Shown piece after piece: positions 25,264 to 35,097 of a stretch of 64,000 nt of DNA (positions are counted from its first letter, which is position 1; the number at the start of each line of letters is the position of its first letter). The notes below the pieces were generated by a model. It was not told the DNA's origin, ran no database searches, and was given only the letters and a program-made list of their open reading frames with translations. The translations under genes and the position numbers were made by a program. Source of the DNA: an uncultured Prevotella sp. (GTDB taxonomy: Bacteria > Bacteroidota > Bacteroidia > Bacteroidales > Bacteroidaceae); NCBI GenBank assembly GCA_944320305.1, contig CALUGW010000040.1, positions 62,001-126,000 on the forward strand, read 5' to 3'.

Positions 25264-26121
25264 ATGAAATATTACGAAGTGCTTTTCACCGTAAATGCCA
25301 CAGGCACTCTTAAACAAGACACTTGCGACCTGCTGGCATCGGTCTGCGGCGAGATTGGATTTGAGGCATTTGAAGAAACTGACGGCGGCATGAAAGGATA
25401 CGTCCAGACCGGAGTTTATGATGAAGAAGGCCTGCGCAATATTGTCAATGACTTTCCAATCGACAATGTTGAAATCTCATATAACATCAGTGAGGCTGAG
25501 AACAAAGACTGGAATGAGCAGTGGGAACAGGCTGGCTTTGAGCCGATAACGGTGAGAGACATATGCTGCATTCACGACGGGAGGCATCTTCCGCAGAACG
25601 AATACCCGCTGACCGTGGAAATCAACGCAAGACAGGCGTTTGGAACCGGCACGCATGAGACAACAAGGATGATGGTCGCAACGTTGCTGGAAACAGAGCT
25701 TTCAGGGAAAAAGGTGCTTGATTGCGGATGCGGAACAGGCATTCTGGGAATAGTGTCACTTAAACTTGGGGCGGCGTGTGTGCTTGGGTATGACATTGAC
25801 GAATGGAGTGTGGAAAACACTTTGCACAATGCAGCGGTCAACAAGGTGTCCGATTCATACGAAGTCAGGCTTGGTGACGCCGGCATTATCAAAGAAACGG
25901 CCAACAGATATGATGTGGTGCTGGCCAACATCAACCGCAACATATTGCTCAATGACATGGAGGCATTCAAGAGCGCGATGGCAGACAATGGCATCCTGAT
26001 GCTGAGTGGATTCTATAAAGAGGACTCCGGCATCATTGAGCGGGAAGCCAACAGGCATGGAATGACACTTGTCGGCACAAAGACAGAAAACGGCTGGTGC
26101 TGCATGACGTTCAAGAACTGA
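25264..26121 (+). CDS. prmA: Ribosomal protein L11 methyltransferase
   Basis: SAM-dependent trimethylation of ribosomal protein L11. 285 residues. N-terminal L11-recognition domain (YYEVLFTVNATGTLKQDTCD), then the linker NARQAFGTGTHETTRMM near residue 123, the SAM motif I VLDCGCGTGILGIVSLKLGA near 150, DIDEWSVENTLHNA near 178 (motif II acidic residue), and VLANINRNILLNDM near 222 (motif IV N-I-N). Single plus-strand gene, convergent with the GH25 gene across the MITE-like element. Confidence 0.96.
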   Translation: MKYYEVLFTVNATGTLKQDTCDLLASVCGEIGFEAFEETDGGMKGYVQTGVYDEEGLRNIVNDFPIDNVEISYNISEAENKDWNEQWEQAGFEPITVRDICCIHDGRHLPQNEYPLTVEINARQAFGTGTHETTRMMVATLLETELSGKKVLDCGCGTGILGIVSLKLGAACVLGYDIDEWSVENTLHNAAVNKVSDSYEVRLGDAGIIKETANRYDVVLANINRNILLNDMEAFKSAMADNGILMLSGFYKEDSGIIEREANRHGMTLVGTKTENGWCCMTFKN

Positions 26122-26136
26122 CGCAAGAATTATCAA

Positions 26137-26270
26137 TAAGTAGCTGTTCAAAATTAATTGCCATCAAATTGGTGTGCTATTGCAGCCCATAAGAGTGCAC
26201 AAGGTGGTGGCAAAGATATAAAGAATATCTGCAAGGTATGTGACACCGATTAATTTTGAACAGCTGCTTA
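26137..26270. mobile_element. MITE-like 134-bp element between prmA and the lysozyme gene
   Basis: Ends are 22-base inverted repeats with one mismatch: TAAG(T/C)AGCTG followed by TTCAAAATTAAT, at 26137-26158 and inverse at 26249-26270. No transposase fits inside. The end sequence AGCTGTTCAAAATTAAT resembles termini of Bacteroidota insertion sequences as I remember them, but I cannot name one and see no clear target duplication. The right end supplies the TAA stop of the GH25 gene. A long-looped bidirectional terminator is the alternative reading. Confidence 0.55.
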
Positions 26271-27131
26271 GTACAAATAATCGTCGTCTTCTTCATTGCC
26301 GCCGCCGCTGCCTATCGTAAGCTGCAGCAAGTCGTAATAGCTGCCGTTATAGATGTCAAGGTCCACATATCCTTTTATCCCTGGAAGTCTTCCGCAGTCT
26401 GTGTGCTGCCAGAACTTCCACTTTCCCTTGTATTCCACTTTGTCAACATAATAATGCGCGATCCAATAAGGATATGTGTCAAATATGGAATCGCTGAGAT
26501 ATGCTTTTTTGAATTTGTAATAGGTGTATATTATTGGTTTTACGCCATAGTGACGTTCCACCAGTCTTAACCAGGTGAGAACACTTTTCTTGAAGTCCTC
26601 CGGGCTTTGGCCTTTGGCCTTGTGCTCAACATCAAGCACCGGAGGCAGGTCGCCCTCCTCGAGCTGGACATTCTTCAGAAAGAACTCCGCTTGTGCCCGT
26701 CCTGTTGACATCGTACTCCAGAAGTGATATGCCCCGCGGACAAAACCGTACTCGCGCGCCATATAAAAGTTGTCCTCAAAGCGCTTGTCTATATTGCTCG
26801 CGCCCTCTGTCGCCTTTATCATGACGAAACGTACAGGATATTTGTTTATCATGCCATTGTTGCGCAACGCCTCCCAGTCAATCTCACCTTGATGATGGCT
26901 GATGTCTATGCCATGTATCTCATAACCGGAAGGATAGTCGGCGTCACCATATAAAGCACGCCACCTGAAGCCGAACGGGCTGACAAAGAAATAATAAAAA
27001 GCCCAAATGTATGCCACCACCACTATACCGCCACCAAGCCACCACGCCCATCCGGGCATAATGCTTAGCAGTCTTGACAACAGCGGATGATGCTCGCGCC
27101 AGCGGGAACGCCTGGCGCGTGCCTTGTTCAT
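26268..27131 (-). CDS. GH25 family lysozyme (muramidase)
   Basis: Membrane-anchored or exported peptidoglycan hydrolase, about 287 residues. A basic N-terminus (MNKARARRSRWREHH) leads into one membrane helix (WWLGGGIVVVAYIWAFYYFF), then the GH25 barrel: HGIDISHHQGEIDWEAL near residue 80 (first catalytic Asp), FVMIKATEGASNIDKRF, GFVRGAYHFWS, and PPVLDVEHK near 190 with the catalytic Glu. The end is Asp/Glu-rich (NEEDDDYLY). The frame begins at a GTG at 27167; the ATG at 27131 is preferred. Its stop codon lies in the terminal repeat of the MITE-like element, so the natural C-terminus may have been altered by insertion. Confidence 0.9.
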   Translation of the reverse strand: MNKARARRSRWREHHPLLSRLLSIMPGWAWWLGGGIVVVAYIWAFYYFFVSPFGFRWRALYGDADYPSGYEIHGIDISHHQGEIDWEALRNNGMINKYPVRFVMIKATEGASNIDKRFEDNFYMAREYGFVRGAYHFWSTMSTGRAQAEFFLKNVQLEEGDLPPVLDVEHKAKGQSPEDFKKSVLTWLRLVERHYGVKPIIYTYYKFKKAYLSDSIFDTYPYWIAHYYVDKVEYKGKWKFWQHTDCGRLPGIKGYVDLDIYNGSYYDLLQLTIGSGGGNEEDDDYLY

Positions 27132-27272
27132 TATATGGCGGCTTCTTGATCCGCGTGGGGCTGACACAGTTTGGGGATGTTTCGTGATGTATCAAAAAGT
27201 GTGCAGACATTATGCTGATGAGGCTGACATAAGCCATGGCATAATGCCTGCACCTGTGCATTTAAGTATGAT

Positions 27273-28919
27273 TTATTCTCCAGACTGTTCGAGACTCAGC
27301 GTCATGGTGGGCTGGTCGCACACTACGCTCGGCCCCCAATACTGTATTGGGCCAGGATAAACGTAGCACGTTTCTTTGGCCCACTTGTCACGATTGGCGA
27401 CAAAAGTCTTGAATGGATTGCCGTTCAGATCGACCAGGGCTTTGCGGATAACAGGCTTCATGGCACCGTTCCGGCGTTCGATATTCATCATCATCGTAAT
27501 TGGCACGCCGCCGGCAATCCACTTTTCCGCAGGCTCTGTCGTGTTCTTGACAATGGCCATATAGCCCGTTTTGCCATTGGCAATAAGCTGTGCCGCACTG
27601 GCTCCAAGGGAATAGCAATAATCAGCATCGAAGTTTGACGGTGCCGCACAACGTCCTTCGTAGCCGAAGAAATGATGTTGAGCAGCAAAGGCGCCAGAAT
27701 ATTTGCCCTCTTCTTTCCATTTCTCAAGTTTTGCGGCACACATGTCTGAAAGAAGTTTTTCTGTTTCAATCAATGAAACCTGAACATTTCCATGTGGGTC
27801 GCGGTCCAAAGACAGTTGGCGGGCAACATCCGTCGGCAGTGTCTCAAAAGTCTTTGCATTGCCTTCCGAAAGATGGGATATAATGTATTCACGCTGCGAC
27901 TTCTTGTCAAGGTCTCTGTATTCATTGCCGTGTTCGGCCAGCAGGTCGTTAAGTTCCTGTATCAAACGTCCTATTGCAGGGATAAACTCTATCAGCCCTT
28001 CAGGAACAATAACAGTACCGAAGTTCTTCCCCTGAGAAGCACGATAAGCAATTATCTCGCACAAATTCTCAACAATCTGGTTGAGAGTCATGTCTTTTGC
28101 CTCAACCTCTTCTGATATGATGCAGGCGTTAGGCTGGCACTGAAGGGCGCATTCCAGTGCAATGTGGCTTGCGCTACGCCCCATAACCTTTATAAAATGC
28201 CAATATTTGCGGGCTGAATTGCAGTCGCGCTCTATATTTCCGATTAATTCCGCATAAGTCTTTGTGGCAGTGTCAAAGCCAAAGGAGGTTTCTATCTGCT
28301 CATTTTTCAAGTCACCATCAATTGTTTTGGGGCAGCCTATAACCTGAACGCCGCATTTTTTTGCTGCATAATATTCTGCCAGGACACAAGCGTTTGTATT
28401 TGAATCGTCCCCTCCAATTATCACCAACGCATTTATTTCCAGCTCTTTAAGAATCTCCAATCCTTTCTCGAACTGTTCAACTTTCTCCAACTTGGTTCTT
28501 CCAGAGCCAATCATATCAAAGCCGCCCGTGTTGCGGTAATCATTGATAATGTTTTCTGTCAGTTCAATATAATTATGGTCAACAAGACCACTCGGCCCCA
28601 TAAGAAAACCATAAAGGCGATTGTTTGGATTTATTCTTTTTATCTGGTCAAACAATCCGCAGATGACATTGTGGCCTCCAGGCGCCTGTCCGCCGCTCAG
28701 AATCACTCCGACATTCATCAGTCTGTCACTGACAGTACCGCTTTCTTCAAACTCCACAACCGGCATTCCATAAGTGTTTGGGAACAGCCGTTTGATTTCA
28801 TTCTGATCAGCCACACTTTGCGTAGCCTCACCTTCTTTCACTTTCACTGCTCCTTGAAGAGCCTTTGGCAATTTAGGCCGATAAGCAGCCCTTTCAATCT
28901 GCAATGCACTTTTTTCCAT
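27273..28919 (-). CDS. pfp: Diphosphate-fructose-6-phosphate 1-phosphotransferase
   Basis: Reversible, PPi-using phosphofructokinase of the long (plant-type beta subunit) form, 548 residues. Seen are [21 protein letters not shown] near residue 72 in pieces, [11 protein letters not shown] near 105, [20 protein letters not shown] near 165 (GGDD, the Asp that selects PPi over ATP), [20 protein letters not shown] near 195 with the catalytic PKTIDGD, and [15 protein letters not shown] near 243. Common in anaerobic Bacteroidales, where it serves glycolysis and gluconeogenesis. Monocistronic. Confidence 0.95.
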   Translation of the reverse strand: MEKSALQIERAAYRPKLPKALQGAVKVKEGEATQSVADQNEIKRLFPNTYGMPVVEFEESGTVSDRLMNVGVILSGGQAPGGHNVICGLFDQIKRINPNNRLYGFLMGPSGLVDHNYIELTENIINDYRNTGGFDMIGSGRTKLEKVEQFEKGLEILKELEINALVIIGGDDSNTNACVLAEYYAAKKCGVQVIGCPKTIDGDLKNEQIETSFGFDTATKTYAELIGNIERDCNSARKYWHFIKVMGRSASHIALECALQCQPNACIISEEVEAKDMTLNQIVENLCEIIAYRASQGKNFGTVIVPEGLIEFIPAIGRLIQELNDLLAEHGNEYRDLDKKSQREYIISHLSEGNAKTFETLPTDVARQLSLDRDPHGNVQVSLIETEKLLSDMCAAKLEKWKEEGKYSGAFAAQHHFFGYEGRCAAPSNFDADYCYSLGASAAQLIANGKTGYMAIVKNTTEPAEKWIAGGVPITMMMNIERRNGAMKPVIRKALVDLNGNPFKTFVANRDKWAKETCYVYPGPIQYWGPSVVCDQPTMTLSLEQSGE

Positions 28920-29097
28920 AATATATATTTACGCTAATTCTTCAAAATCAAATTAATGGACAACTTCTTGCCGGCCGTTGGCCCACAAATATCTCCATGA
29001 GCCGATTTGCGAGTGCAAAAATAAACATTTCCACGCAAAACGAAACAACGGATTAAACTCAAGACGGATATTTTAATATTTTTTTTATTGTATATTA

Positions 29098-29127
29098 TTG
29101 TTTGTAACAATAAAATGCTTATCTTTG
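29098..29127 (+). promoter_or_regulatory. Promoter of the 91-residue gene and acyltransferase operon
   Basis: TTG at 29098-29100, 19-base spacer, TATCTTTG at 29120-29127: a textbook Bacteroidota sigma-AB promoter. It implies an untranslated leader of about 80 bases, which contains a small CCTGC/GCAGG hairpin before the Shine-Dalgarno sequence. Confidence 0.8.
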
Positions 29128-29196
29128 ACGTGGCAATAAAAATTGTCACACACAATCCTGCGGAAATTTTGCAGGCTGAATAATAATTGTAATTTT

Positions 29197-29204
29197 AAAG
29201 GAGG
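29197..29204 (+). promoter_or_regulatory. Unusually strong Shine-Dalgarno sequence
   Basis: AAAGGAGG, 9 bases before the ATG at 29214. Most genes in this window, as is normal for Bacteroidota, have AT-rich leaders and no such site. Confidence 0.75.
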
Positions 29205-29213
29205 ATTTTTGCT

Positions 29214-29489
29214 ATGGCTAATAAAAGAAACTTGAAGAAAAACATTAAAAACGTTTGCACATCACTTTTTGCAGAATGCGTGGCAGTATCATTATATGCG
29301 ACAGACAACAAAAAGATTAATCTCGACCCCTTGTTCTTTTCTATTTTAAAACTTGAAGACAACTACTTGAAGAGAGTCTCTCATGTCGAGCCGGGAATGA
29401 AGGCAAAAGATTATTTCAAGGATTTAAAAACCAGATTTATTTCGGAAGTGACAGAAATCACTGACCAAATCAACGCTTTATATTCTTAA
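29214..29489 (+). CDS. Conserved hypothetical protein, 91 residues
   Basis: A small basic, helical protein (MANKRNLKKNIKNVCTSLFA at the start; VEPGMKAKDYFKDLKTRFIS later) without signal peptide or membrane segment. I recall similar proteins of about 90 residues in many Bacteroidales, sometimes next to acyltransferases, with no known function. It has its own consensus promoter and a strong AAAGGAGG ribosome binding site, so it is probably well expressed. The acyltransferase follows nine bases later, so the two form an operon. The Lys-rich start suggests nucleic acid or ribosome contact, but that is a guess. Confidence 0.85.
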   Translation: MANKRNLKKNIKNVCTSLFAECVAVSLYATDNKKINLDPLFFSILKLEDNYLKRVSHVEPGMKAKDYFKDLKTRFISEVTEITDQINALYS

Positions 29490-29497
29490 CGTTTCTT

Positions 29498-30052
29498 ATG
29501 GTGCGCTCTTTTTGTAAATGGCTTTTGTACAAACGATGGGGATGGAAGACATATGTCACACAACCGCATCCTGAAAAATACATCATTTGTCTGGCTCCTC
29601 ACACCAGCAATTGGGATTTTGTCATCGGGATGCTGTATTCCAGAGCAGAAGGAATCAAGTGTAATTTTCTTATGAAAAAAGAATGGTTTGTATGGCCATT
29701 GGGTTCCATTTTCAGAAAGTTAGGCGGTATTCCGGTGTGGCGTTCCAAACACTGCAACATGACAGACAACCTGGCACATGAAGCCCAAAGAGCGAAGGTG
29801 TTCCATCTTTGTATCACCCCGGAAGGCACACGGTCAGCCACAGCGGATTGGCGCAAAGGCTTTTATTACATAGCAACAAAATCAAATATACCAATATTGC
29901 TTTACGGACTTGACTATAAATCAAAATTAATAGAATGCACACACACCATTGTCGCAAACGGGAAAATTGACGAGCAGATGTGTGAAATCAAGCATTATTA
30001 CAAAAGATTTAACGGACTGAAGCCGGAGAACTTCACAATTGGCGCTGTGTGA
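29498..30052 (+). CDS. 1-acyl-sn-glycerol-3-phosphate acyltransferase family protein
   Basis: Short PlsC-family acyltransferase, 184 residues. Motif I is APHTSNWDFVIGML near residue 30 (HX4D catalytic pair as H-T-S-N-W-D), motif II is near GSIFRKLGGIPVWRSKH (G-G-I-P-V-x-R), and motif III is ITPEGTRSATADWRKGFYYI (P-E-G-T-R-S). Such short forms in Bacteroidota transfer an acyl chain to a glycerophosphate-type or aminolipid acceptor; the exact acceptor is unknown. It overlaps the extended frame of the following amidase-like gene but not its real start. Confidence 0.9.
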   Translation: MVRSFCKWLLYKRWGWKTYVTQPHPEKYIICLAPHTSNWDFVIGMLYSRAEGIKCNFLMKKEWFVWPLGSIFRKLGGIPVWRSKHCNMTDNLAHEAQRAKVFHLCITPEGTRSATADWRKGFYYIATKSNIPILLYGLDYKSKLIECTHTIVANGKIDEQMCEIKHYYKRFNGLKPENFTIGAV

Positions 30053-30087
30053 TATACGCGCCCCAAAGATTCCTTAGAGACACGAAA

Positions 30088-32997
30088 ATGAAAATCTCAA
30101 AAACCATTATTACTGTTATCACTTCTATTGTATTTTCAGGAGCAGTATGCAATGGCCAAACAAAGGCTCAGGAAAAAAAGATGGTAAAAAAACTCGAAGC
30201 TTATTTTGAGAAATACAAGCCAAAGAAACAAAAATTAATCCAGACGCCCAAAATGACAGGATATGCCCTTGACAATAACAACAAAACATTGACGATCAAT
30301 GTGGACCGTAGCTTTTCAGAGCAGGAATTCACAGAAAAGACAACCGAAGATATTTACAAGCAAATACGCAAGGGGCTTCCGAAACCGTTCAAAAAATATT
30401 CTATAACAGTTATGACAAACGGTATGTCTATAGAGGAGCTTGTGCCTCACAGCATCAGCAGAAGACATGACGGAACAAACTTGTGGGGAGATATTGAATA
30501 CAAGGGTGTGCCCTGGGTGTCAAATGCATCTGCCCCATATACCCCAACTCATGGTCTTTACAACAGACACATTTCGCTGTGGGCCAGCCATGGATATTTT
30601 TACGATCAGAAGAAAGACAAATGGAGGTGGCAAAGGCCTAAATTATTTGGAACAACAGAAGATTTGTTTACGCCTACAATAGTCATTCCATATCTTATTC
30701 CAATGTTGGAGAATGCTGGCGCAACAGTGTTTACTCCACGCGAGCGTGACTGGCAGAAGAACGAAATAATTGTTGACAACGATGACATTACACATGGGAC
30801 AAGATATATTGAAATAAATTCAAAGTGTGCTTGGACAACCACCGGCATAAAGGGTTTTGCCCAGCATAACGGCAAGTACATTGACGGGGAGAATCCGTTT
30901 GAGGCAGGTACAGCACGTATGGCCCAAACGACAAAAAGTAAAAAAAAGTATAGTTTGATATCATATCAGCCAAACTTTCCTGAAGAAGGCCGTTATGCGG
31001 TTTATGTGAGCTATCAGACAACTGCCAGCAGTATTGATGACGCTTCTTACACAGTTTGGCACAAAGGCGAGAAAACGGAATTCCGTGTAAACCAGCAGAT
31101 GGGCGGAGGAACATGGGTTTATCTCGGCACATTCTGTTTTGACAAAGGTAGCAATGAGTTCAATAGAGTCGTGCTGACGAACTACAGCACGCAAAAAGGC
31201 ATAGTCACAGCCGATGCCGTAAGATTTGGCGGCGGCATGGGAAACGTTGAGCGCGGCGGACGGACCAGTGGTATGCCCCGAAGCATGGAAGGAGCCAGAT
31301 ATTATGCACAATGGGCGGGAATGCCTTATTCTGTCTACAGCACAAGAAACGGAGAAAATGATTACGCAGACGACATAAATGTAAGGTCTCTTATGACAAA
31401 TTTCTTGGGTGGAGGCTCATGCTATATGCCGTCAGCAAAAGGTCTGAAAGTTCCTATCGAATTGTCTCTTGCAATCCATAGCGACGCGGGCTATTCTGCC
31501 GACGGCGTCGGACTGATAGGCTCTTTGGCCATCTGTACCACCAGGTTTAATGATGGAAGGCTCAATGCGGGAATCTCGCGTCTTGCTTCGCGCGATTTTG
31601 CAAGCGCCTTGCTTTCTAACACAACTCGTGACCTGCAATATAAATATGGTGTGTGGAACAGGCGCAAGCTTCTGGACAAGAATTATTCCGAGACGCGATT
31701 GCCCGGCATTCCGAGTGCAATCATCGAGACAATGTCGCACCAGAATTTTCCTGATATGCGTTATGGCCAGGACCCAAACTTTAAGTTCACGCTTGCGCGC
31801 TCAATTTATAAAACAATTCTCAGGTATGTTTCAGAACAGCACGGACGCCCATACGCCGTAACGCCACTCACACCGGCAAATTTCAGAATTGAGCTTGCTG
31901 ACAATGGCAAGGCCCGCCTAAGCTGGGATGCCGTGGATGATCCTCAGGAAGCCTCCTCTCACCCCATCGGATATATTGTCTATACCGGTTATGGCCACTC
32001 TGACTTTGACAATGGCAAATACATCAAGTCAAAAACAACCTATGACATCGAGCTTGACCCTGGAGTTCTTTACAGTTTCAAGGTTGAGGCCGTGACACGC
32101 GGCGGCAAAAGTTTCCCCACAGAAACCCTCTGTGCGCTTTATGAGCCAAATGCGGAGAAGAGCATCCTGATTGTGAACGGTTTCCACCGCCTGTCCTCGC
32201 CTGCTGTGCGTGACAACGCATACGAACAAGGATTTGACTTTGATGTTGACCCAGGTGTGAGCCTCGGTTCTACCGGCGGATGGGTTGGCCGACAGACGTG
32301 CTTCGACCGCGACAGAATGGGCATTGAAGACGAAACCGGTTTGGGATGGAGCAATGATGACTTTACCGGAATGTTCGTTGCAGGCAACAATATGGATTAT
32401 GCCAAAAAGCACGCGGAGGCAATAACGCCCGCACGCAAGTACAATATTGTGAGCTGTTCCAGCAGTGCCATTGAGAGCGGGCGTATGGATTTGGCTAAAT
32501 ATCAGATGATAGACCTTGTGCTCGGACTTGAACGCAATGACGGCCACAGTCTGAAATATTACAAAACATTTTCCACAATGATGCAGAACAAGCTCAGGGA
32601 ATACACATCAAAGGGCGGTGCGCTGCTTGTGAGCGGAGCGTACATCGGCAGCGATATGGCGGAAGAGAAAGAGCGGAAATTCCTTGCCGACGTCTTAAAA
32701 TGCCAATATGGTGGCATCACCCGTACCAAAGGACAACCTATTTACGGCTTAGGGACAGACATGAATATTTTTGACAGTATCAATGAGGAGCATTACTGCG
32801 TGACCTCTTCAGAAGTTCTCAACCACAACGGGACAAGTTTTGCCGCTCTCCGATATCCTGACGGACAAAGTGCGGGAGTAGCATATCTTGGTGCTGATTA
32901 TCGTTCTTTTGTGATGGGCTTTCCGATTGAATGCATCAAGGATTCTGAAAAGATGAGCGCGATAATGCTCGGTATTGTCAAGTTTCTGCTTGAATGA
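30088..32997 (+). CDS. Large secreted amidase-like protein with Golvesin-type and FN3 domains
   Basis: About 969 residues. Signal peptide MKISKTIITVITSIVFSGAV. Middle residues about 230-390 hold a Golvesin C-terminal-like domain (FPEEGRYAVYVSYQT; YLGTFCFDKGS; GIVTADAVRFGGG). An N-acetylmuramoyl-L-alanine-amidase-like part wraps it: LSLAIHSDAGY near 475 (metal-binding His) and PSAIIETMSHQNFPDMRYG near 565 (Glu region). Then a fibronectin type III domain (ANFRIELADNGKARLSWDAV; YSFKVEAVTRGGKSFP) and a C-terminal Rossmann-like region. Related proteins are annotated xanthan lyase in Bacteroides, for which I know no strong proof. Start chosen at ATG 30088; the longer frame from 30049 overlaps the acyltransferase. 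Confidence 0.82.
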   Translation: MKISKTIITVITSIVFSGAVCNGQTKAQEKKMVKKLEAYFEKYKPKKQKLIQTPKMTGYALDNNNKTLTINVDRSFSEQEFTEKTTEDIYKQIRKGLPKPFKKYSITVMTNGMSIEELVPHSISRRHDGTNLWGDIEYKGVPWVSNASAPYTPTHGLYNRHISLWASHGYFYDQKKDKWRWQRPKLFGTTEDLFTPTIVIPYLIPMLENAGATVFTPRERDWQKNEIIVDNDDITHGTRYIEINSKCAWTTTGIKGFAQHNGKYIDGENPFEAGTARMAQTTKSKKKYSLISYQPNFPEEGRYAVYVSYQTTASSIDDASYTVWHKGEKTEFRVNQQMGGGTWVYLGTFCFDKGSNEFNRVVLTNYSTQKGIVTADAVRFGGGMGNVERGGRTSGMPRSMEGARYYAQWAGMPYSVYSTRNGENDYADDINVRSLMTNFLGGGSCYMPSAKGLKVPIELSLAIHSDAGYSADGVGLIGSLAICTTRFNDGRLNAGISRLASRDFASALLSNTTRDLQYKYGVWNRRKLLDKNYSETRLPGIPSAIIETMSHQNFPDMRYGQDPNFKFTLARSIYKTILRYVSEQHGRPYAVTPLTPANFRIELADNGKARLSWDAVDDPQEASSHPIGYIVYTGYGHSDFDNGKYIKSKTTYDIELDPGVLYSFKVEAVTRGGKSFPTETLCALYEPNAEKSILIVNGFHRLSSPAVRDNAYEQGFDFDVDPGVSLGSTGGWVGRQTCFDRDRMGIEDETGLGWSNDDFTGMFVAGNNMDYAKKHAEAITPARKYNIVSCSSSAIESGRMDLAKYQMIDLVLGLERNDGHSLKYYKTFSTMMQNKLREYTSKGGALLVSGAYIGSDMAEEKERKFLADVLKCQYGGITRTKGQPIYGLGTDMNIFDSINEEHYCVTSSEVLNHNGTSFAALRYPDGQSAGVAYLGADYRSFVMGFPIECIKDSEKMSAIMLGIVKFLLE

Positions 32998-33052
32998 TCA
33001 TTCTTTGATCTGATGGAATGGTGTCAACAATGCTCCATAAGCAAGCAATAAT

Positions 33053-34330
33053 ATGTCAAACAGAATGAAGAAAACAAGCTTTATAATGCTGATGCTGCTG
33101 GCAGTGGCGTGTGCGGCCAACAGCAGGAATACAATATACAGCCCTCAGGTCAAGACGCTCCAGGTGGTGGTAAATCAGGACTGGCTGTCTCCGCCGGTAA
33201 TGAAATTGAACAGTGGTGATGTCTTGGACATCAGTTTCGACGAGCTTTCGCACAACTACCACCGTTTTGTCTACAAGATTGAACATTGCGAGGCAGACTG
33301 GTCTGTGTCCGACGGGCTGTTTGAGAGCGACTATCTTGAGGGATTCAACAACAATCCGATAGAAAATTACCAGAACTCCATCAACACAACCGTTCTGTAC
33401 ACTCATTATTCCCTGAGAATCCCTAACGACAAATGCAGGCTTAAGATGAGCGGAAACTACCGCCTCACAGTCTTTGACGAGGACAATGGGAACGAAAAAA
33501 TACTTGAGGCCGAGTTCATGGTTGTGGAGCCGCTGATGCAAATCGGCCTGGAGGTGACGACGAACACAGACATCGATTTGAACGACAGCCACCAGCAACT
33601 GTCGATGAATCTCAGCTACGGCCCGATAAACATAACCAACAACACCGAGCAGATTTACACCGTCGTAACACAAAACGCAAACTCTGTCGGTGCAAAAATA
33701 AATGTCAGGCCCAACATCATCAACAACCGTGGAATGCAGTGGAGCCACAACAGGGAACTCATTTTTGACGCAGGCAACGAATACCATAAATACGAGATTC
33801 TTGCGCTCAGTCATCCAACAATGGGTATTGACCGCATTGTGTGGGACGGGCATCACTATCACGTCTACCCGTTCATGGCTGTTCCACGCCCAAATTATCT
33901 TTATGACCACGACGCCAACGGTGCCTTTTACATACGCAACAGCGACAACATAGAGAACGACTATACATGCGACTATGCCTATGTGCACTACAAACTGAAG
34001 TCGCCGTATGCCGAAAACACAACCCTCGCGGTAGACGGATGGTGGACGACTGACAGCAGCAGAGACAATTACACAATGTCTTATGACCAGACAGACGGAA
34101 CATACAACGCCACTCTGCTGCAGAAGCAAGGCTACTACTCCTACCGCTTCATCGGCATCGACAACACAGGAATGGCTGTCATACCGCCCAGCGAGGGCAG
34201 CTTCTATCAGACAGAGAACCGCTACCAGGCGTATGTCTACTACAGGGGAACAGGCGACCGCACATGGCGGCTTGTTGGTTACAGGCAGATAGGGTTTCAA
34301 AGCGACAACATTCCTGGCGTGTCTTTCTGA
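33053..34330 (+). CDS. DUF5103 protein, type IX secretion system plug protein
   Basis: 425 residues, secreted (signal-like MKKTSFIMLMLLAVACAANS from residue 5). The DUF5103 family includes the plug that closes the SprA translocon of the type IX secretion system. Family traits recognised: LDISFDELSHNYHRFVYKIE near residue 60, the VYKIEHC-x-ADW segment, LRIPNDKCRLKMSGNYRLTV near 120, and the C-terminal GYRQIGFQSDN. The ATG at 33065 (MKKTSF) is an alternative start 12 bases in. No other T9SS gene is in the window. It follows the amidase-like gene by 55 bases on the same strand and might be cotranscribed. The 427-codon minus-strand frame opposite is a shadow. Confidence 0.87.
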   Translation: MSNRMKKTSFIMLMLLAVACAANSRNTIYSPQVKTLQVVVNQDWLSPPVMKLNSGDVLDISFDELSHNYHRFVYKIEHCEADWSVSDGLFESDYLEGFNNNPIENYQNSINTTVLYTHYSLRIPNDKCRLKMSGNYRLTVFDEDNGNEKILEAEFMVVEPLMQIGLEVTTNTDIDLNDSHQQLSMNLSYGPINITNNTEQIYTVVTQNANSVGAKINVRPNIINNRGMQWSHNRELIFDAGNEYHKYEILALSHPTMGIDRIVWDGHHYHVYPFMAVPRPNYLYDHDANGAFYIRNSDNIENDYTCDYAYVHYKLKSPYAENTTLAVDGWWTTDSSRDNYTMSYDQTDGTYNATLLQKQGYYSYRFIGIDNTGMAVIPPSEGSFYQTENRYQAYVYYRGTGDRTWRLVGYRQIGFQSDNIPGVSF

Positions 34331-34563
34331 CTGTAGCATACAGACAAAAGGGGCGCATTATTATTCCGGAGTCCCTTCTTTGGGGGCAAGAATATCATTT
34401 GCCACAAACTGTCTGTTGGATTTTCCACCGACGGCAATAGCAGAAATCAATGTAGACTAACAATCAAAAGACCGTATAACATAAAAAGCACAGACTGATT
34501 TCACAACCAGCCCGCGCCATATTAAAACTAAACAAATACTTTATGAATCTCTAAGTTTAATAA

Positions 34564-35058
34564 TCAGAGTTTGTCTTTGATTGATTCCAGCCACGAATCA
34601 ATGCGTTCGTCTGTCTTGTCGTCTTCATTGACTTCGTCAAGTGGCAGTCCTACGAACTCGCCGTCAACAACCGCTTCACTGCCTGTGAAATCATAACCGT
34701 CGACAGGAACACGCCCAACGAACACCGCCCCACTGTCTTTCAGCCCATTATACAACACGCCTAATGCGCTGACAAAGGTGTCGGAATAAGACACTGAGTC
34801 GCCACACCCGAAAAGGGCTATAGTCTTGCCTTTTAAATCCGCACTTTGCAGAAGTTTCAGACCGGCATACCAATCGTCCTGCAATTCTCCGTCTCCCCAT
34901 GTTGATGTTCCGATTATCAGATTTGTGTTTTCTTCAATCAAACCGTTGTCAAGGTTCTGAACATCAATGGCTGTGGCGTTCAGTCTTGCCGCAAGTTTTT
35001 CAGCTATGGCCTGACAGGTTCCGGTAGAAGAGCCATAAATCACAACTGTTTTATTCAT
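34564..35058 (-). CDS. fldA: Flavodoxin
   Basis: FMN electron carrier of 164 residues, long-chain type. The phosphate loop is YGSSTGTCQAIAEKLAARL near residue 9, the first FMN-contacting aromatic is in GTSTWGDGELQDDWYAG near 50, and ALFGCGDSVSYSDTFVSALG near 83 gives the second isoalloxazine loop with the Tyr. Supplies electrons at low potential, for example to pyruvate:ferredoxin-linked or peroxide-reducing enzymes. Own promoter at 35098-35128. Convergent with the DUF5103 gene. Confidence 0.96.
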   Translation of the reverse strand: MNKTVVIYGSSTGTCQAIAEKLAARLNATAIDVQNLDNGLIEENTNLIIGTSTWGDGELQDDWYAGLKLLQSADLKGKTIALFGCGDSVSYSDTFVSALGVLYNGLKDSGAVFVGRVPVDGYDFTGSEAVVDGEFVGLPLDEVNEDDKTDERIDSWLESIKDKL

Positions 35059-35097
35059 TTCTATTTATCTGTTTTTGATTATTGAACTTTCTGTTTG

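Noticed and set aside
33056-34339. 427-codon open frame opposite the DUF5103 gene
   Set aside because: It is antisense to a well-supported secreted protein, its translation has no recognisable domain, and codon choice explains the missing stops.
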